Origin: Limnomonas spitsbergensis
Taxonomy: Eukaryota > Chlorophyta > Chlorophyceae > Chlamydomonadales
Length of the DNA: 64,000 nucleotides
NCBI GenBank assembly: GCA_037349105.1
Contig: JAYJMM010000034.1
Span: forward strand, 3,410,001 to 3,474,000
Reading direction: 5' to 3'
Shown: positions 48,201-58,100 of the stretch, piece after piece
Layout of the letters: each line of letters opens with the position of its first letter
Numbering within the stretch: position 1 is the stretch's first letter
The notes under the pieces: model-generated
Database searches by the model: none
What the model saw: the letters and a program-made list of their open reading frames with translations, nothing else
What the model was told of the DNA's origin: nothing
Made by a program: the position numbers and the translations under genes

Positions 48201-48901
48201 GCGCAGTTTGGTTGTATATAGTTTTAGCTACGATTCTGCTACATCACACACTTTTGAAGTGGTGGTCAACTCCACATAAGTGGCCTGCAGCGCAGTTTGG
48301 TTTTATATCGGTACAATTTAGCTACATTGCACTATGACGGATGTGGGGGTAAAATTCACACAGGTGGGCTGTAGCGCAGTTTGATTGTATAATGTTTCAG
48401 CTACAATTCAGCTATGCCGCACTTTCAGGGAGGTTCTTCTTCGGCCGAAGGCCTCGTGCATGGCCTACTGTGCTGCAGCCCAACTCCCGGCCCACCTCCC
48501 AGCCCGCATCATAGCCCACCTTCCGGCCCACCTTCCAGCCCACCTTTTGGCCGCAGAATGGTCCTGATTTCATCCCCAGCTGTGGGCTTGTCTTGGGGGG
48601 GGGGCGAGACACCGTTACTACTTTCTAGCCTCGATGCTGAAAAACAAACTTATAATAAACTCCTGAATAAAGTAATCAATAAAATGCAGTAACCTCTCCC
48701 GCGTGCCTCCCTGGCTATCAGGACCCGCACCCTGTCACCACGATCTGCCAGGACATTTGCACACTGGCCTCAAACCTGGACGCCTCAGCTGTGGTCTTGA
48801 CTGCCAAAGAACACGGCGTGCTGTCCGAGGTGGTGCTGGGCTCCGTAACCAACTCCGTGGCCCACCAGTGCGACCAGCCAGTCATCGTGTTGCGGTCATA
48901 G
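36213..48901 (+). CDS. Tandem universal stress protein (two USP domains), nine exons
   Basis: Exons: 36213-36443 (start uncertain), 38487-38535, 39804-39888, 41046-41148, 42031-42135, 42792-43179, 43282-43412, 47659-47733, 48722-48901. All introns are GT-AG and in phase, giving about 448 residues from the Met at 36213. The first about 65 residues are basic/Ser-rich and could target an organelle. USP domain 1 starts RKILIPVGDIK and continues ALDWVMRNM, DVLSLVRCVN, EALCQQAERLDAAAV, SRGGLGELLVGSVANYLTHN and PVVLLHH. It keeps the G-x2-G...GS nucleotide-binding type motif. An Ala/Gly-rich linker follows in exon 6. Domain 2 starts NRNLLLPVDNTLDG, has DTIHVVHITP and FKVVVNFTQ, and ends LGSVTNSVAHQCDQPVIVL; its glycine motif is weaker (EHGVLSEVVLGS). 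USPs bind ATP or act in stress responses; the role here is inferred. Five of its exons have junction copies in neighbouring introns. Confidence 0.88.
36768..36905. repeat. Copy of dispersed TTCAGCTACA repeat
   Basis: GCGCTTCAGCTGCAATTTAG, GGCCTACGGCCGTGGGGCC, GGGGCAGCAAGTCCTGCTGC, CAGGCCACCAGCCATAGGCC, GGTCAAGATTTTGTACCCAT and GGTGGCCGCCCGGCGGCCCC. It is the most complete copy and can serve as the reference. It lies in intron 1 of the USP gene. Confidence 0.65.
38362..38376 (+). repeat. Copy of the start of USP exon 2
   Basis: GGGGACCCACCATGCC at about 38360-38375 matches the exon start GAGACCCACCATGCCC at 38487. Short, so it could be chance alone, but it follows the pattern at the other junctions of this gene. 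Confidence 0.4.
38595..38730. repeat. Copy of dispersed TTCAGCTACA repeat
   Basis: ACAATTCAGCTACACTTCAG, CAAACCCTGCTGCTCGGGCC and TCCGGCCGACGG, then a diverged end. It lies in intron 2 of the USP gene. Further copies are at 39148-39245 and 39490-39590. Confidence 0.55.
39741..39775 (+). repeat. Copy of the start of USP exon 3
   Basis: TCTGGGACGTGCTCAGCCTA at about 39748 copies the exon start GGGACGTGCTGAGCCTGG at 39804, some 55 bp upstream. Confidence 0.6.
40425..40520. repeat. Copy of dispersed TTCAGCTACA repeat
   Basis: GCGCTTCAGCAACAATTCAG, GGTGCAGGGCGCCCTGCAA, CTTGGGCCACCAGTTGTGG and CCGCCTGG. It lies in intron 3 of the USP gene. Confidence 0.55.
40868..40915 (+). repeat. Copy of the 3' splice site of USP exon 4
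   Basis: AACTTGCCTCTCCCCAG followed by CGCATCTGCTGCTACGC at 40870-40905 copies the true junction CTTGTGTCTCCCCAG followed by CGCGTCTGCTGCTGG at 41031-41060. The intervening stretch (GCACATTGCGGCTGACAGC, TTCTCCATTGTCCCA) is also present twice, at 40808 and 40970, so the unit is about 160 bp. Confidence 0.8.
41335..42030 (+). repeat. About 48-bp repeat built from the 3' splice site of USP exon 5, about 15 copies
   Basis: The true junction is CCCCCTGCTGCAG followed by ATACCATACCAGCTACACGT + TGTACAACAGACCT. The array repeats this whole block: TGTTGCAG, GTACCGTACCAGCTACACGT, TGTACAGCAGACCTCC, C-run. About ten copies keep the AG at the junction. A second-order duplication repeats 41789-41880 at 41934-42028 (about 145 bp offset). 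Each unit is a potential acceptor with about 35 exon bases. Confidence 0.92.
43760..43915. repeat. Degenerate CGGTACGG repeat
   Basis: Runs of GGTACGG and GATACGG words; its end (ACGGGATTTTTGCCAATACG ... ACTAGGTAAC) resembles the text just right of the first minisatellite at 4308-4350 (ACGGGATTTGGGCCAAACCG ... ACTAGGTAAC), so it belongs to a dispersed family. Confidence 0.6.
44725..45310. repeat. 102-bp minisatellite, about 5.7 copies
   Basis: Units contain GTCCTCATGCTGCCGGAGCA, CATGAAGCCAGACCAGGGTC and CGGCAGCAAAACTGCAAAAC. 102 is a multiple of 3, so a 234-codon plus frame (34-residue period) and a 144-codon minus frame stay open. It lies in intron 7 of the USP gene. I do not count it as a gene, since no start context or family feature supports one. 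Confidence 0.93.
45345..45460. repeat. Imperfect inverted repeat
   Basis: GGGATAATCACC at about 45402-45413 and GGTGATTATCC at about 45430-45441 flank a CGGCCTGCGGCC loop; AGGTCTGGGATAATCACC and its counterpart ending CCTGACCT extend the arms. Confidence 0.6.
45580..45790 (+). repeat. Two decayed copies of USP exon 7's end and donor
   Basis: Copies at 45583-45640 (GTGGCTCAGTCAGGTGGCAG ... AGGCACAG then GTGGGACATGTCACC) and 45702-45790 (GACCTCGGCGTGGCATGGCT ... ATGCGCAG then GTGAGACATGTCACC). They match exon 43350-43412 and its donor GTGAGACATGTCACA. Both are about 2.2 kb downstream of the true exon in the same intron. Either could act as a decoy exon end. Confidence 0.82.
46495..46625. repeat. 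Copy of dispersed TTCAGCTACA repeat
   Basis: GTGCTTCAGCTACAATTCAG, GGGCCTGGTGCTGCAAGACC, GTGGCCACAGTCTGGTCAAG. It lies in intron 7 of the USP gene. Confidence 0.55.
46712..46930. repeat. 54-bp tandem repeat, 4 copies
   Basis: Units contain AATTCTCTGTTAAAGCCCTG, CACTCTGCATTTTTAGCAAT and GGGAGATCGATCAG. The minus-strand frame is open with an 18-residue period. It lies in USP intron 7. Confidence 0.9.
47734..48375 (+). repeat. 91-bp repeat built from USP exon 8's 5' splice site, 6-7 copies
   Basis: Exon 8 ends CACACTTTCAAGGTGGTGGT + TAACTTCACGCAG followed by GTGGGCTGCAACGCGCAG. Intronic units every 91 bp repeat CACACTTTTGAAGTGGTGGT + CAACTTCACGCAG followed by GTGGGCTGCATCGCGCAG, at about 47793, 47884, 47975, 48066 and 48157. 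A copy at 48248 has lost the AG-GT and a diverged one at 48352 keeps it. The unit also contains TTTTAGCTACGATTCTGCTA, related to the dispersed TTCAGCTACA repeat. Confidence 0.95.
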
Positions 48902-51900
48902 AGCAGGCTGGGGGAGCAGCCTTGAATTGCATGGATTTGAAGTTTGGATGTGTGAAGCAGGGGATCTGGTTTGAAGGCCAGCCGAGCATCAGATGATTTG
49001 TGATGGGAAGTGTGGCAGACTATTTCTTTCACCGCACCTCGGCCGTGTGAATTTGTTTGTACAAATTAGCACATGCCCCTGATAGGAGGTGCCCTACCTG
49101 CCAAGCATGCCGCCAAGGCCCTCCGGGTTTCCTCTTTTAAGTCTGCGCAATCCACCTTGTTGACAGGTGGATCTGGATTAAAATAAAGAATGTCACGAAT
49201 CAAGCAATGCAAGGGCAGTTGGGCAGCTATGCAGGTTTACGGGGAGGTTCACGTGTTTAGGATCACCTCAAAAACGTGTCAACCCTTCACCCTTGAGTTT
49301 CCTAGCTGACCTTTTGTTTGCCGGCTTGCCGAGCTTTATTGTAGTAGGGCTCAGAGGTGTAATGTCATTAACACTCCGTCACTTGGGGCAATGGTGGGTG
49401 TGAAACGCAATACAATGTGAAGGGCTTGCATGTCATGCGTAAGTGCTGGAGGGGAGGAGGTTGGAGGAGAGATGCCGCACCTTGATGACGGCGCAGTTCG
49501 TGGCGAGCCATCTGGAGATGGCTGAGCGCGTGCCAGAGTGGATCAGCATAATGGTGGAGAGCATGGACTGAAATATGACGAAAGCGGACGCGGCTCCTTA
49601 GACGCGCATGCCCTGGGGGACAAGACGTGAAACAGGGTGCAGTTAAGAGTCTGTGCTGAAGGGGGTGCACACTGCTGCATAGGCCAGACAGAGCGTGACC
49701 GGTAAAAGACTGTAAATGGGGTTTTGATTTCAATGAAACCAGGCAAGATAATAATGCGGATGCGGGTGTGGGGGTGCCAGACATGTGAGGTTATTGCTGA
49801 TGTAGGTGCGACCTGGGGGTCCTTGGGTGGGAGATTCTGCTGATGTAGGTGTGGGGGTGCCAGACATGGGAGGTTTATGCTGATGAAGGTGTGGGGATGC
49901 TAGGCGTTGAATCCCAGCAGAGTCAGGGTGATGATGGATGTGAACTGCAGAACCCTGGAAGGCTGTTGGTAGATATATCACGGTATTGGGCGAGGGGGGA
50001 CGAGTATATGCCCAGCCGACAGAGGCAGGTCAACGATGGACGTCAACAAGAGAAACTTGTAAAGGGTCTGGGCCATGTATGTTCTAACAGGGCCCAGAGG
50101 TGTCATGGCACTGAGTCACTGACCTCTGAGCCATGCTAAAATGTATGGCTCGGCCGCGTGGGCCCCAGTATGTGCTGGAAGGGGTGAATGCGAAGGTCGA
50201 CTGTGGGTCGAAAAACATCCAGATGATTATTAGAGCCCTTTGAATGGGCTTGGATCTAGGTTGGATCTGTGTCAAAGGGTTTGTATCCATAACATTTTTT
50301 TTGATACATGTTGGATCAAGGTCACAAGGGTTGATTGAAGATCACGGGTTGGATTCTGGCCACATAGCTTGGATCTAGAACTTTTGATCTAGGTCACATG
50401 GGTACAACTCAGGTCACACTGTATGTCACAGAGGTTGAATCCATGCCTGAACGTTTGGGTCCATGTCCCTGTCTGGGTGTGTACCCATGGATTCCATGTC
50501 ACATGGTTTGGGTCCAGATAATATGATAATATGATCGATCACAGAATTGGATCGATGCAGCATGGTGGTTTGGATCCATGGAACTTGTTTGGATCCATGC
50601 CATAAGGCCCCCTTGGCAGCCGCAGGGAATAGTTGGTAGTAGGTCGTAGCAGTTGGGAGCATCGGAGAGTTTGGAGAGGAGGGCGAATGGAAAATATGCA
50701 TGTGCATGTGCAGCTTACTGTGCAGCTCACTGTGAAAATATGCATGTGCAGCTCACTGTGCATACAGAAGTGGGGGGTGGAGTGGCACATGAAAGGAGTC
50801 ATGTACAGGAGAAGTGGATGCAATGAAGCACATTGCACCAACATGAATATCTGATGAGGAACATGCAATGTGATACGCTGTTGTAGCTTTTAGGTGGTCG
50901 CTACCAAAACACACATCATTTACCGGTAGTACCGGTACCAGGCATCTGCTTGATTTATTGACCGCTGCCATTGCTTTGTTACATGGAATTAAGAAGACAG
51001 GTTCTCAGAATTAAACATCTTGGTTTACAGATACATATGTGTGTCCCACCTAGGCGCGCACGGTGCACACGCAATTCCCGCCCCGTTCAGTCGTATCGAT
51101 CTCGGTCATATCTCTTGTTGTTGCATCTACATGTACATGCCTCAAGTTCATCATGCATACCACCCCTCCCAACCCCACAGTTGCCTAGGACTCCACCTAG
51201 CGTTTGCCTTTACCTTCCCGACACACATGATTCCCTTAGCACTACTACTCTTGCATGGTTGGTCGGTCCGCGGGCATTGTAACCCAGCAGCCAGGACTGA
51301 ATGGTTCCTTGCAGCTCCGCCTCCTCCCCCCTCCCTAAAATGCCCCACCCCTCCTTCCCTTGCCTGTGCCTCCTCTCTGCCTTCTCCCCCCTGTTCATCT
51401 CTTGTCCATTCAAGGTACTGCTACTGCTACTTCTGCTGCGCTGTTGCTCCGCCCACACAGATATTGCTATTTATACTTCTTCCACTGCTCCTGCTACTGC
51501 TCCGTCCACTCAAGGTAATGCTACTGCTACTTCTGATGGCGGTGTTGGCATTGTCGTGCCAGGCATTGTTGCTGTTGTGAGAGCCTCCATCTATTCAACC
51601 TCCACGGTCCGCTTGCTCAAGATATGGCCGTCCTCTAAGACCTACAATCTGCTACGTGCAGTCGGTCTCCGTGGCCACAGCGAGATGGGCTTGAAAGGCT
51701 GTGCACAATCACTCCCAAGCCGCCAACCTGTGGGAGTGAGATCAAAGGATGTCTCTGACAGTCGGGGTGGGGTCGAGGCATCCAAAGCATCGAGGCCCAG
51801 CGTCATGGCACACGATTGTTAACAACTCAATTGAGACGCTTGTTTGAGGAGTATGCGGAAGCTGATATATCCTTATGATGAGGAGGTGGAAAAACTCATC

Positions 51901-52141
51901 TTCGGATCCATTTCTGACCCCATATAGCAGAACTACTGGAGCCTGATGAAGTCTCTACCACATTGGGGTACGACATCGGCTCCACGTTGGTCGTAATGAA
52001 ACAGAATAGCAACGAATACATCCACTGTCCCTAGGGTTTAGTGTTTATGGTTTATGGTTTAGGGTGTAGAGATCGGCTCCTTGTTGGTCGTAATATAACA
52101 GAATACCAGCAAACACATCCACTGTCCCTCACCTTGTCCCG
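48902..52141. other. Intergenic stretch with repeat remnants
   Basis: No gene recognised. LINE-terminus blocks occur at about 49325-49375 (plus) and 50080-50170 (one plus, one minus, nearly adjacent). A short GGTTGGATC repeat region spans 50250-50600. Low-complexity TACTGCTACTTCTGCTG text at 51410-51540 gives a Leu/Ser-rich open frame. TGTAA at 49358, a common algal polyadenylation signal, is the nearest after the USP stop, but it sits inside a LINE terminus. Confidence 0.55.
50080..50170. mobile_element. Two opposed LINE 3'-terminus fragments
   Basis: AACAGGGCCCAGAGGTGTCA at 50087 (plus) is followed by GACCTCTGAGCCATGCTAAA and GGCTCGGCCGCGTGGGC at 50120-50165 (minus orientation). The two face each other about 10-15 bp apart. 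Confidence 0.55.
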
Positions 52142-55100
52142 TTATACCGCGAGGTGCCTCTTGACTATTTCAATCCCGTGGCCCTCAGCGCCAACTGGAG
52201 CCGCAGCGCCCTCATGGCTGCCTGGCAGATGTCCCGGCCGTGCGTGGCCACCGACAGGCCCAGGAGCAGCTCTGGCACCAGACACTGGGTGTGCAACCAA
52301 GCCCGGTTGATGCGCCAACTCGGCCATAGACGACGCCACCATGGTCTCGAGCTGCGTGATCTTGGCGTCGCGCGTGATTAGTGTGGTCTTGAGCTGCACG
52401 ATCTCGGCATTGCACGAAGCCAGCGAGGCTTCAAGGGTCTCCTTGTCCACTGCCTAGGGGCAAGGGGAGGATGGGAGGACAGGGTCAGGGAGGCCAGTCA
52501 GATATACAGGGTTATAATCAGCATGCAACATCAGCCCTTGTACATACATTTATAAGCCAAATTTGCCTTGTCTACCAAAGGAGGTGGGGTTGGAGACAAG
52601 AGGAGACGTAGGGTCGGAGAGGCAAGGAGCCCTTGGCTAAAAAAACTCAGACTGCAAAAGAAGCTCAACCCTAGACCACAAAGCCAGCCAGCCCCCATCC
52701 CTGAACCATGGAATATGAGGGGCAGCAAACCTTGGCACCTAGCGACGCCTCAGTCATCTCCACATATTATTTGGGGTGCTTCAGGCATGCAGTTGGGGAG
52801 CAGCAATCAACACCTCCTCTATCTCTCACCTTGAGTTCTAACACCTGGCTGCGCGCCCGGAAGATTTGAATCTCCTCGTCCCTCGGGGCCACCTGGAGCA
52901 TATATGGGGGGGGCTGCAGTTTGAATTGCAAGGTGTCTATCAACTCTCATTATCACTTGAGCGGACAGTGTGTGGGGGGGGGGTGCATACCACCTCATGG
53001 CGCTGCTGTTCCTTTGTAAAATGGTAGAGGCTTTGGAGCACATCTAAGCCATGTTTAGCTGATACACCTTGCTCTGTATGGACAACATGGCGACAATATG
53101 TAACACCACAACATCATGAATGACAGACTACGCATCAATACCCTACAAATAACATATAACCCGACGCACCAATAACACATCCATCGCCCGCTCTCGCTGC
53201 GGTAACAGGTCACTGCCCTCGTTGCTGGGCGTGCCCAGGGAGGTGGGAACCTGGAACTGACGTTGCGTTTGCCGTCTCCCCGCCCCCATGGCTCGAGCCA
53301 GTTTCAAGTCCCAAATCATGATCTGGCGGGAGGCAGCAGCAAGGACACAATTTGGGCAAAAATTTAGTGAAGAAACAAACGGGCACGGACAGAGGATCAG
53401 GACTAGTGCTCAGAGAACAGGCAGGACCTACCTGCGAGGATGAGGGATGAGAAAACTTCGCAGCCCTCCTCAAAACCTCTGAACTTCAGCTGGTGGGGCG
53501 CCGTGCATCCATGCACTTGCAAGGCATGATTGCAAGTGCATGGTTGCATGGCGCTCGACCAGCCTTGGGGGGGCTGCACTTTGAATTGCAAGGTGTCTGT
53601 CATCTCTCATCACCACTCGAGTGGAGAGGGGAGTTGCAACATCAGAACACAATTACCCCTCCCCCCCCCCCTTTAATTCCACACTCTCCTCATCAAGGGA
53701 GGAATGCGCCATCCATGTCCCAACAAGGGGGAACTCATTCTTCCTCATGGAACACGCACACACACAATCTAGTTCCCACCTGGGTGGGCCAAACCCCCCA
53801 ATGGCGGCACCCAGCAGCGCCTCATCTCCACAGATTATTTTAGGGAGGCTGTTGGGGTCTTGGGGAGCAGCAATCAACACGTCCTCAGTCTCTCACCTCG
53901 AGGTCTAACACCTTGATGTGAGCCAGTTGGACTTGAATCTCCTTGTTCCTCTTGGTCACCGGGACCATATGTTCAATCAGGGCCGCCCATAGTCCGTCTT
54001 CGTTCTGGCCCTGCATGGCCACGGACATTCCCAAAGCTGAAGCTGCCGTGCCCGCCAGCCTTTCCTCAGCATCGCTGGGCAGGAGGGGTTAATGCCGAAG
54101 CTTCCAAATCCTAGCATGCAGCCCGACTGCCGGAACACCTCTAGCCAGTAGGCTGCGTGCCCCATGCAGATGCTTGACCCATTGATGAGCTCCACTTCGT
54201 AGTGCGTAGGGTCCCACCAGTCGGGGGAGCAGAGGTATCCCTCCATCCTTAATGCTGACATTGTAGGTGACGCCATAGGCCATGCCGAAGATTTGCAGGT
54301 AGCTGAAGGCTGTGAACATTGCCTCCTCGCTGGCCGTGAACGGCACTAAGGAGATCGCGATGGGAATTATTGAGCAGACCATCAGGATGAGGATCCATTG
54401 CCCAATGTACCAGATGCGGGACCTGTGGCAGATATGGAATGAAAGGGATTCATACCTTAGATTCGGGTAGCCTCCCCTCGTAGTTAATGTGGTCTGGGGT
54501 GTGGGTTATGCCCGCAGGATACATCAAATATCCATTATTTTGGGTGAGGGGCACGAATTTTTAAAAATCAATACCGTAAACGTCCTTTGTCTCTGCAAAC
54601 AAATAACGATCATCAGCCTTCGCGGGTTGATAATAAAGACGTTAACAAATAATAAATGGACGTTGCTGCGGCTTAGCACGCGATATTAAACAATTGCTGA
54701 CGAGCCCCATACTTCGGCGAGCTCCACACATTTACGGCACTGCCGGTACGCTTGGTTAAGCGGCAACGCGACAGTACACCAAGCGACGGTAGCGTGCGAA
54801 ATGCGGATCACCCAGACCCTGAACGCGATCAGGGGCGTTTAGAGCGGCCGCGCGGCTTGTAAACAATTGATTCCGGCCCTCAACATTTTAACAAAACATG
54901 ATTTCGGTCTTTCCAACTGAAAAAAAACTATTTGTTGGAGGTGTTCGCGGGGGCAAATCAATTCCACGGTAAGATCGAAAATCGCTGTTATCGAGGCCCC
55001 TATTGCCACCGCCTGTCGCTGTTCGTTCATTCGACGTTTGGTACAACAGGCACCGCATTTTAGAATGTACCGGTACAAGACCTGGGGCGCGTTCGCATTG

Positions 55101-58100
55101 AGCCATATCGCGTGGTAACCGACGACTTTTGTGTGAATATTTTCGGCCACACCACAATATGGGCTCGACGACGACTCAATTTGACCTGAATATCAGCTCC
55201 ATATCGCCATATCCAAAAACTTGCTCCCGACCCAAGTTTTTGTCTCAATATTGCCAGCGTGTCATTCGTTACTGACACGCTGGCAATATTGTCACCCGAG
55301 CATGATGCCCAATGCCGCAATGGCTACATTGCGTTTCATTCTTCTGCAGGGATGAGAGAGACATGCATGGAGGGAACAGGGATGTGGTGAGAAACTAGTG
55401 GGTTTGACATTCCATGCAGTCTAGGATGAGGGAGCAGCAGCCAGGTATTGCACACGGAGATTAAGGACAAGGTAAATGCAAGTAGGGAGGCAGGAACTGT
55501 CGGCAGGGATGCCAGGGAGTCTGGTTTCAGGGACGAGTGGATTTCAAATTCGCGACGCTGACCGAGTGCCGCAGACCGGCCACTCTCACCTGCTGATTGA
55601 GGACGATAAACAGCGAAGAAAAGAGGACAAGCTGCGACAATACGCGGCAATGACCTGGCAATCTTGCAAGTTCGCACTAAATTAACCACACCTCAATATG
55701 CGCTCTATATCAGCGTGACGAAGGCACATCCACACCACAATATCGCCCACACAAAATCGTCGTCATATTGATATTGAGGCTCCAATGCGAACGCGCCCCT
55801 GAGCTTTCAAGAATTCAAGCACACTTTGTCATCCTCAAATCCACGCCTTTAACGGAGTTCCGTCCTTTCCTTTCCAAGCGTTGTTCGTAAAGAGGCTGCA
55901 CGCTCATTATCTACCGTGATGGCTGAATGGACGAAGATGTCACAGAGTTTGATCTGTGGCTACTTTGAGCCGCAAAGTACCCACGCTAACGAATTTGTAT
56001 CAGCAGCTCCCGGCAGCAGCTCAGGAGAAGAGGGACCAGGAATTAGTACCTGACGACAAGCAGCGTCGACTGGAAAGGGAGCGAGCGGATGTTTCACTGG
56101 AGACCTGGCCGTCCTTTCAAATCCAGGGTGAGTGGATGGATGAAGCTGAAACTCCCTAAAATCTGCGTGACCTGTGTGATCCCTTTTGCCCTGGTCATCA
56201 ATCTAAACTAGTACAGTGCCCGAGGGGCTTCGCCCCTCAAAGAGCCTGTTGAGAACGGTGCATACCCGCATGGCAATGCTGAATGCTCAGCCGCGGGGGG
56301 CTGGTAGGGGATGAGCAAGCTCAATTCCAGGTAACATGCACAATTGCACATCCATTACCATGGTGCAGCCATGCCACCCTGCTATGTGAGGGAGGCAAGA
56401 AGATGGAACCCAGCAATCTAGACAGGGGGAGAGCGAGAGAAGATCGTGTGGCGGGTTCGATCCCTCAACTTTTGTGTATGGATGAAGAACATTTGAGCAT
56501 GCCTATGCATGAGGAGCATGTGGGGGGAGTGGGGGGCATCTTGGGGCACGTTTCAAGGACTGCGCACAATTATGTGCATGTATTCACGTGCCCAAACCTG
56601 TGGCAACACTGAAAAACAGCATGCAAGGTGCAAGCTCTAGCTGAGGCTCTCGTTTGTACATGTGCCAAGGTTCAGCCGGCAAGGGCAGGGCCGATGTTGT
56701 GGATGGGTGTCCATGACCATGGCCATGTCTAGCCACGAGAACGCCGTGTCCAGCATGCATGGGGGGCCTTGAGACACATTGTTAAGCTGTGCCCAACACT
56801 GTGTGTGTAAGCATGTGCCCCATCATGCAGTTGAGCTCAGTCATGTGCATGTAAGCAGTTGCCTAAGCCCACGCCACATCCCGTGGCATAGCTGAATAAA
56901 CAGGACCGGATGTAGTCTCTGGCTGAGGCTCTTGCATGTGTGTGCATGGGCCGAGGTTGTGGCAGAGGTAGGGGTCGAGGCTGTGGCAAGGATCAATGCT
57001 GACGGAGGGGAGGGTGCGCTCCTCTACGGACGCAGCGACGTTGGCACTTGGCTGTGTCCCAGTGGCGTCACCTCCTCGGGTCGCGTTCGGCACGTATCTA
57101 TTAAGTGGAGACGCCGATGTTGGAAGAAAATAAAGAAAGACAGGCGTATTGCTGTCTGCCGGATTCAAATCCTCTTGCTCACCTATGCCTAAGCCTAGGG
57201 GCCCAAGCCTGTGATATCGCTGAGAAAGACTCTGGTGCAAGCCGTGACTGTGGCTATCATCTTAACTAGGACCGAGTCTCTGCCAGAGGAAGGCGTGCGT
57301 GTTAGGTTAAGGGTTTAGGGGTTAGGTTAAGTTTTAATTGTGTTTTTTAGGTTAAGGGGTTATGATGGTTTGGATATTAGGGTCTAGGGTGTATAGTTTA
57401 GGATACGATATGCTAGTAAGTAGTGTAGTGATTCTTTGGCGGGCGGTGCTGGGGGCAGCAGCCCCCTAATTCTTCTCCTTAAACGGGTGGTGCGGGAGGC
57501 AGCAGTCCCCCAGTTATTTTCTTTGGCAGGGGTGCAGGCCTGCAGGGGGCAGCCACTGCTAATTACTTTTTTCTTTAAGCTGGCGGTGTGGGGGGCAACA
57601 GCCGCCGTTTGTTTTTTCTTTAGCGGAGATGCAGGGGGTGAAGAAAAGCAGTTTTTTTTAAGCCATGAACGAGGCCATAAATAATTAATTACAAACAGAG
57701 AAAAGTTGCATGGTTGGAAATATGAAAAGCTTTTTGTTGCCTCGGCTCGAAAACCTACACTCCAAATAATGATTGATTGGACTGAAACAGTTAAATTGCA
57801 TCAAATGTAGGACATCAATCTCTAGTTTGTGCTACACATTGTTTCTGAGTTTCGAGGGCTTTGCTCCCTAACTCCCACTGGAGGCCGCTGGCCCCCGGAC
57901 ACCCAGGGCCGCGCAGCAACTTCCACACATTCTCACACCTCAGACATTTTAATGGATTGCATATTTTGAAAACAAAATCATTGGAAAGGTGAACATGAAA
58001 CCAACAAGGGGGTGTTTACTTCAGCATCCTAAGTTGTTAAGCTTCATAAGAGCCTTCCAAATTTGGTTGCAATCAAGTTTAGCCCAAAGGGTGGGGGGGT

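Noticed and set aside
51301..51822. 173-codon open frame as a gene
   Set aside because: Leu/Cys/Ser low-complexity from TGCTACT repeats, then unrelated text; no domain, splice or start evidence.
57300..57400. Interstitial telomeric repeat (GGGTTTAGGG text; also at 8340, 13565, 30530)
   Set aside because: Only scattered, irregular GGTTTAGGG/GGTTAAGGG words; no run of exact telomere units.
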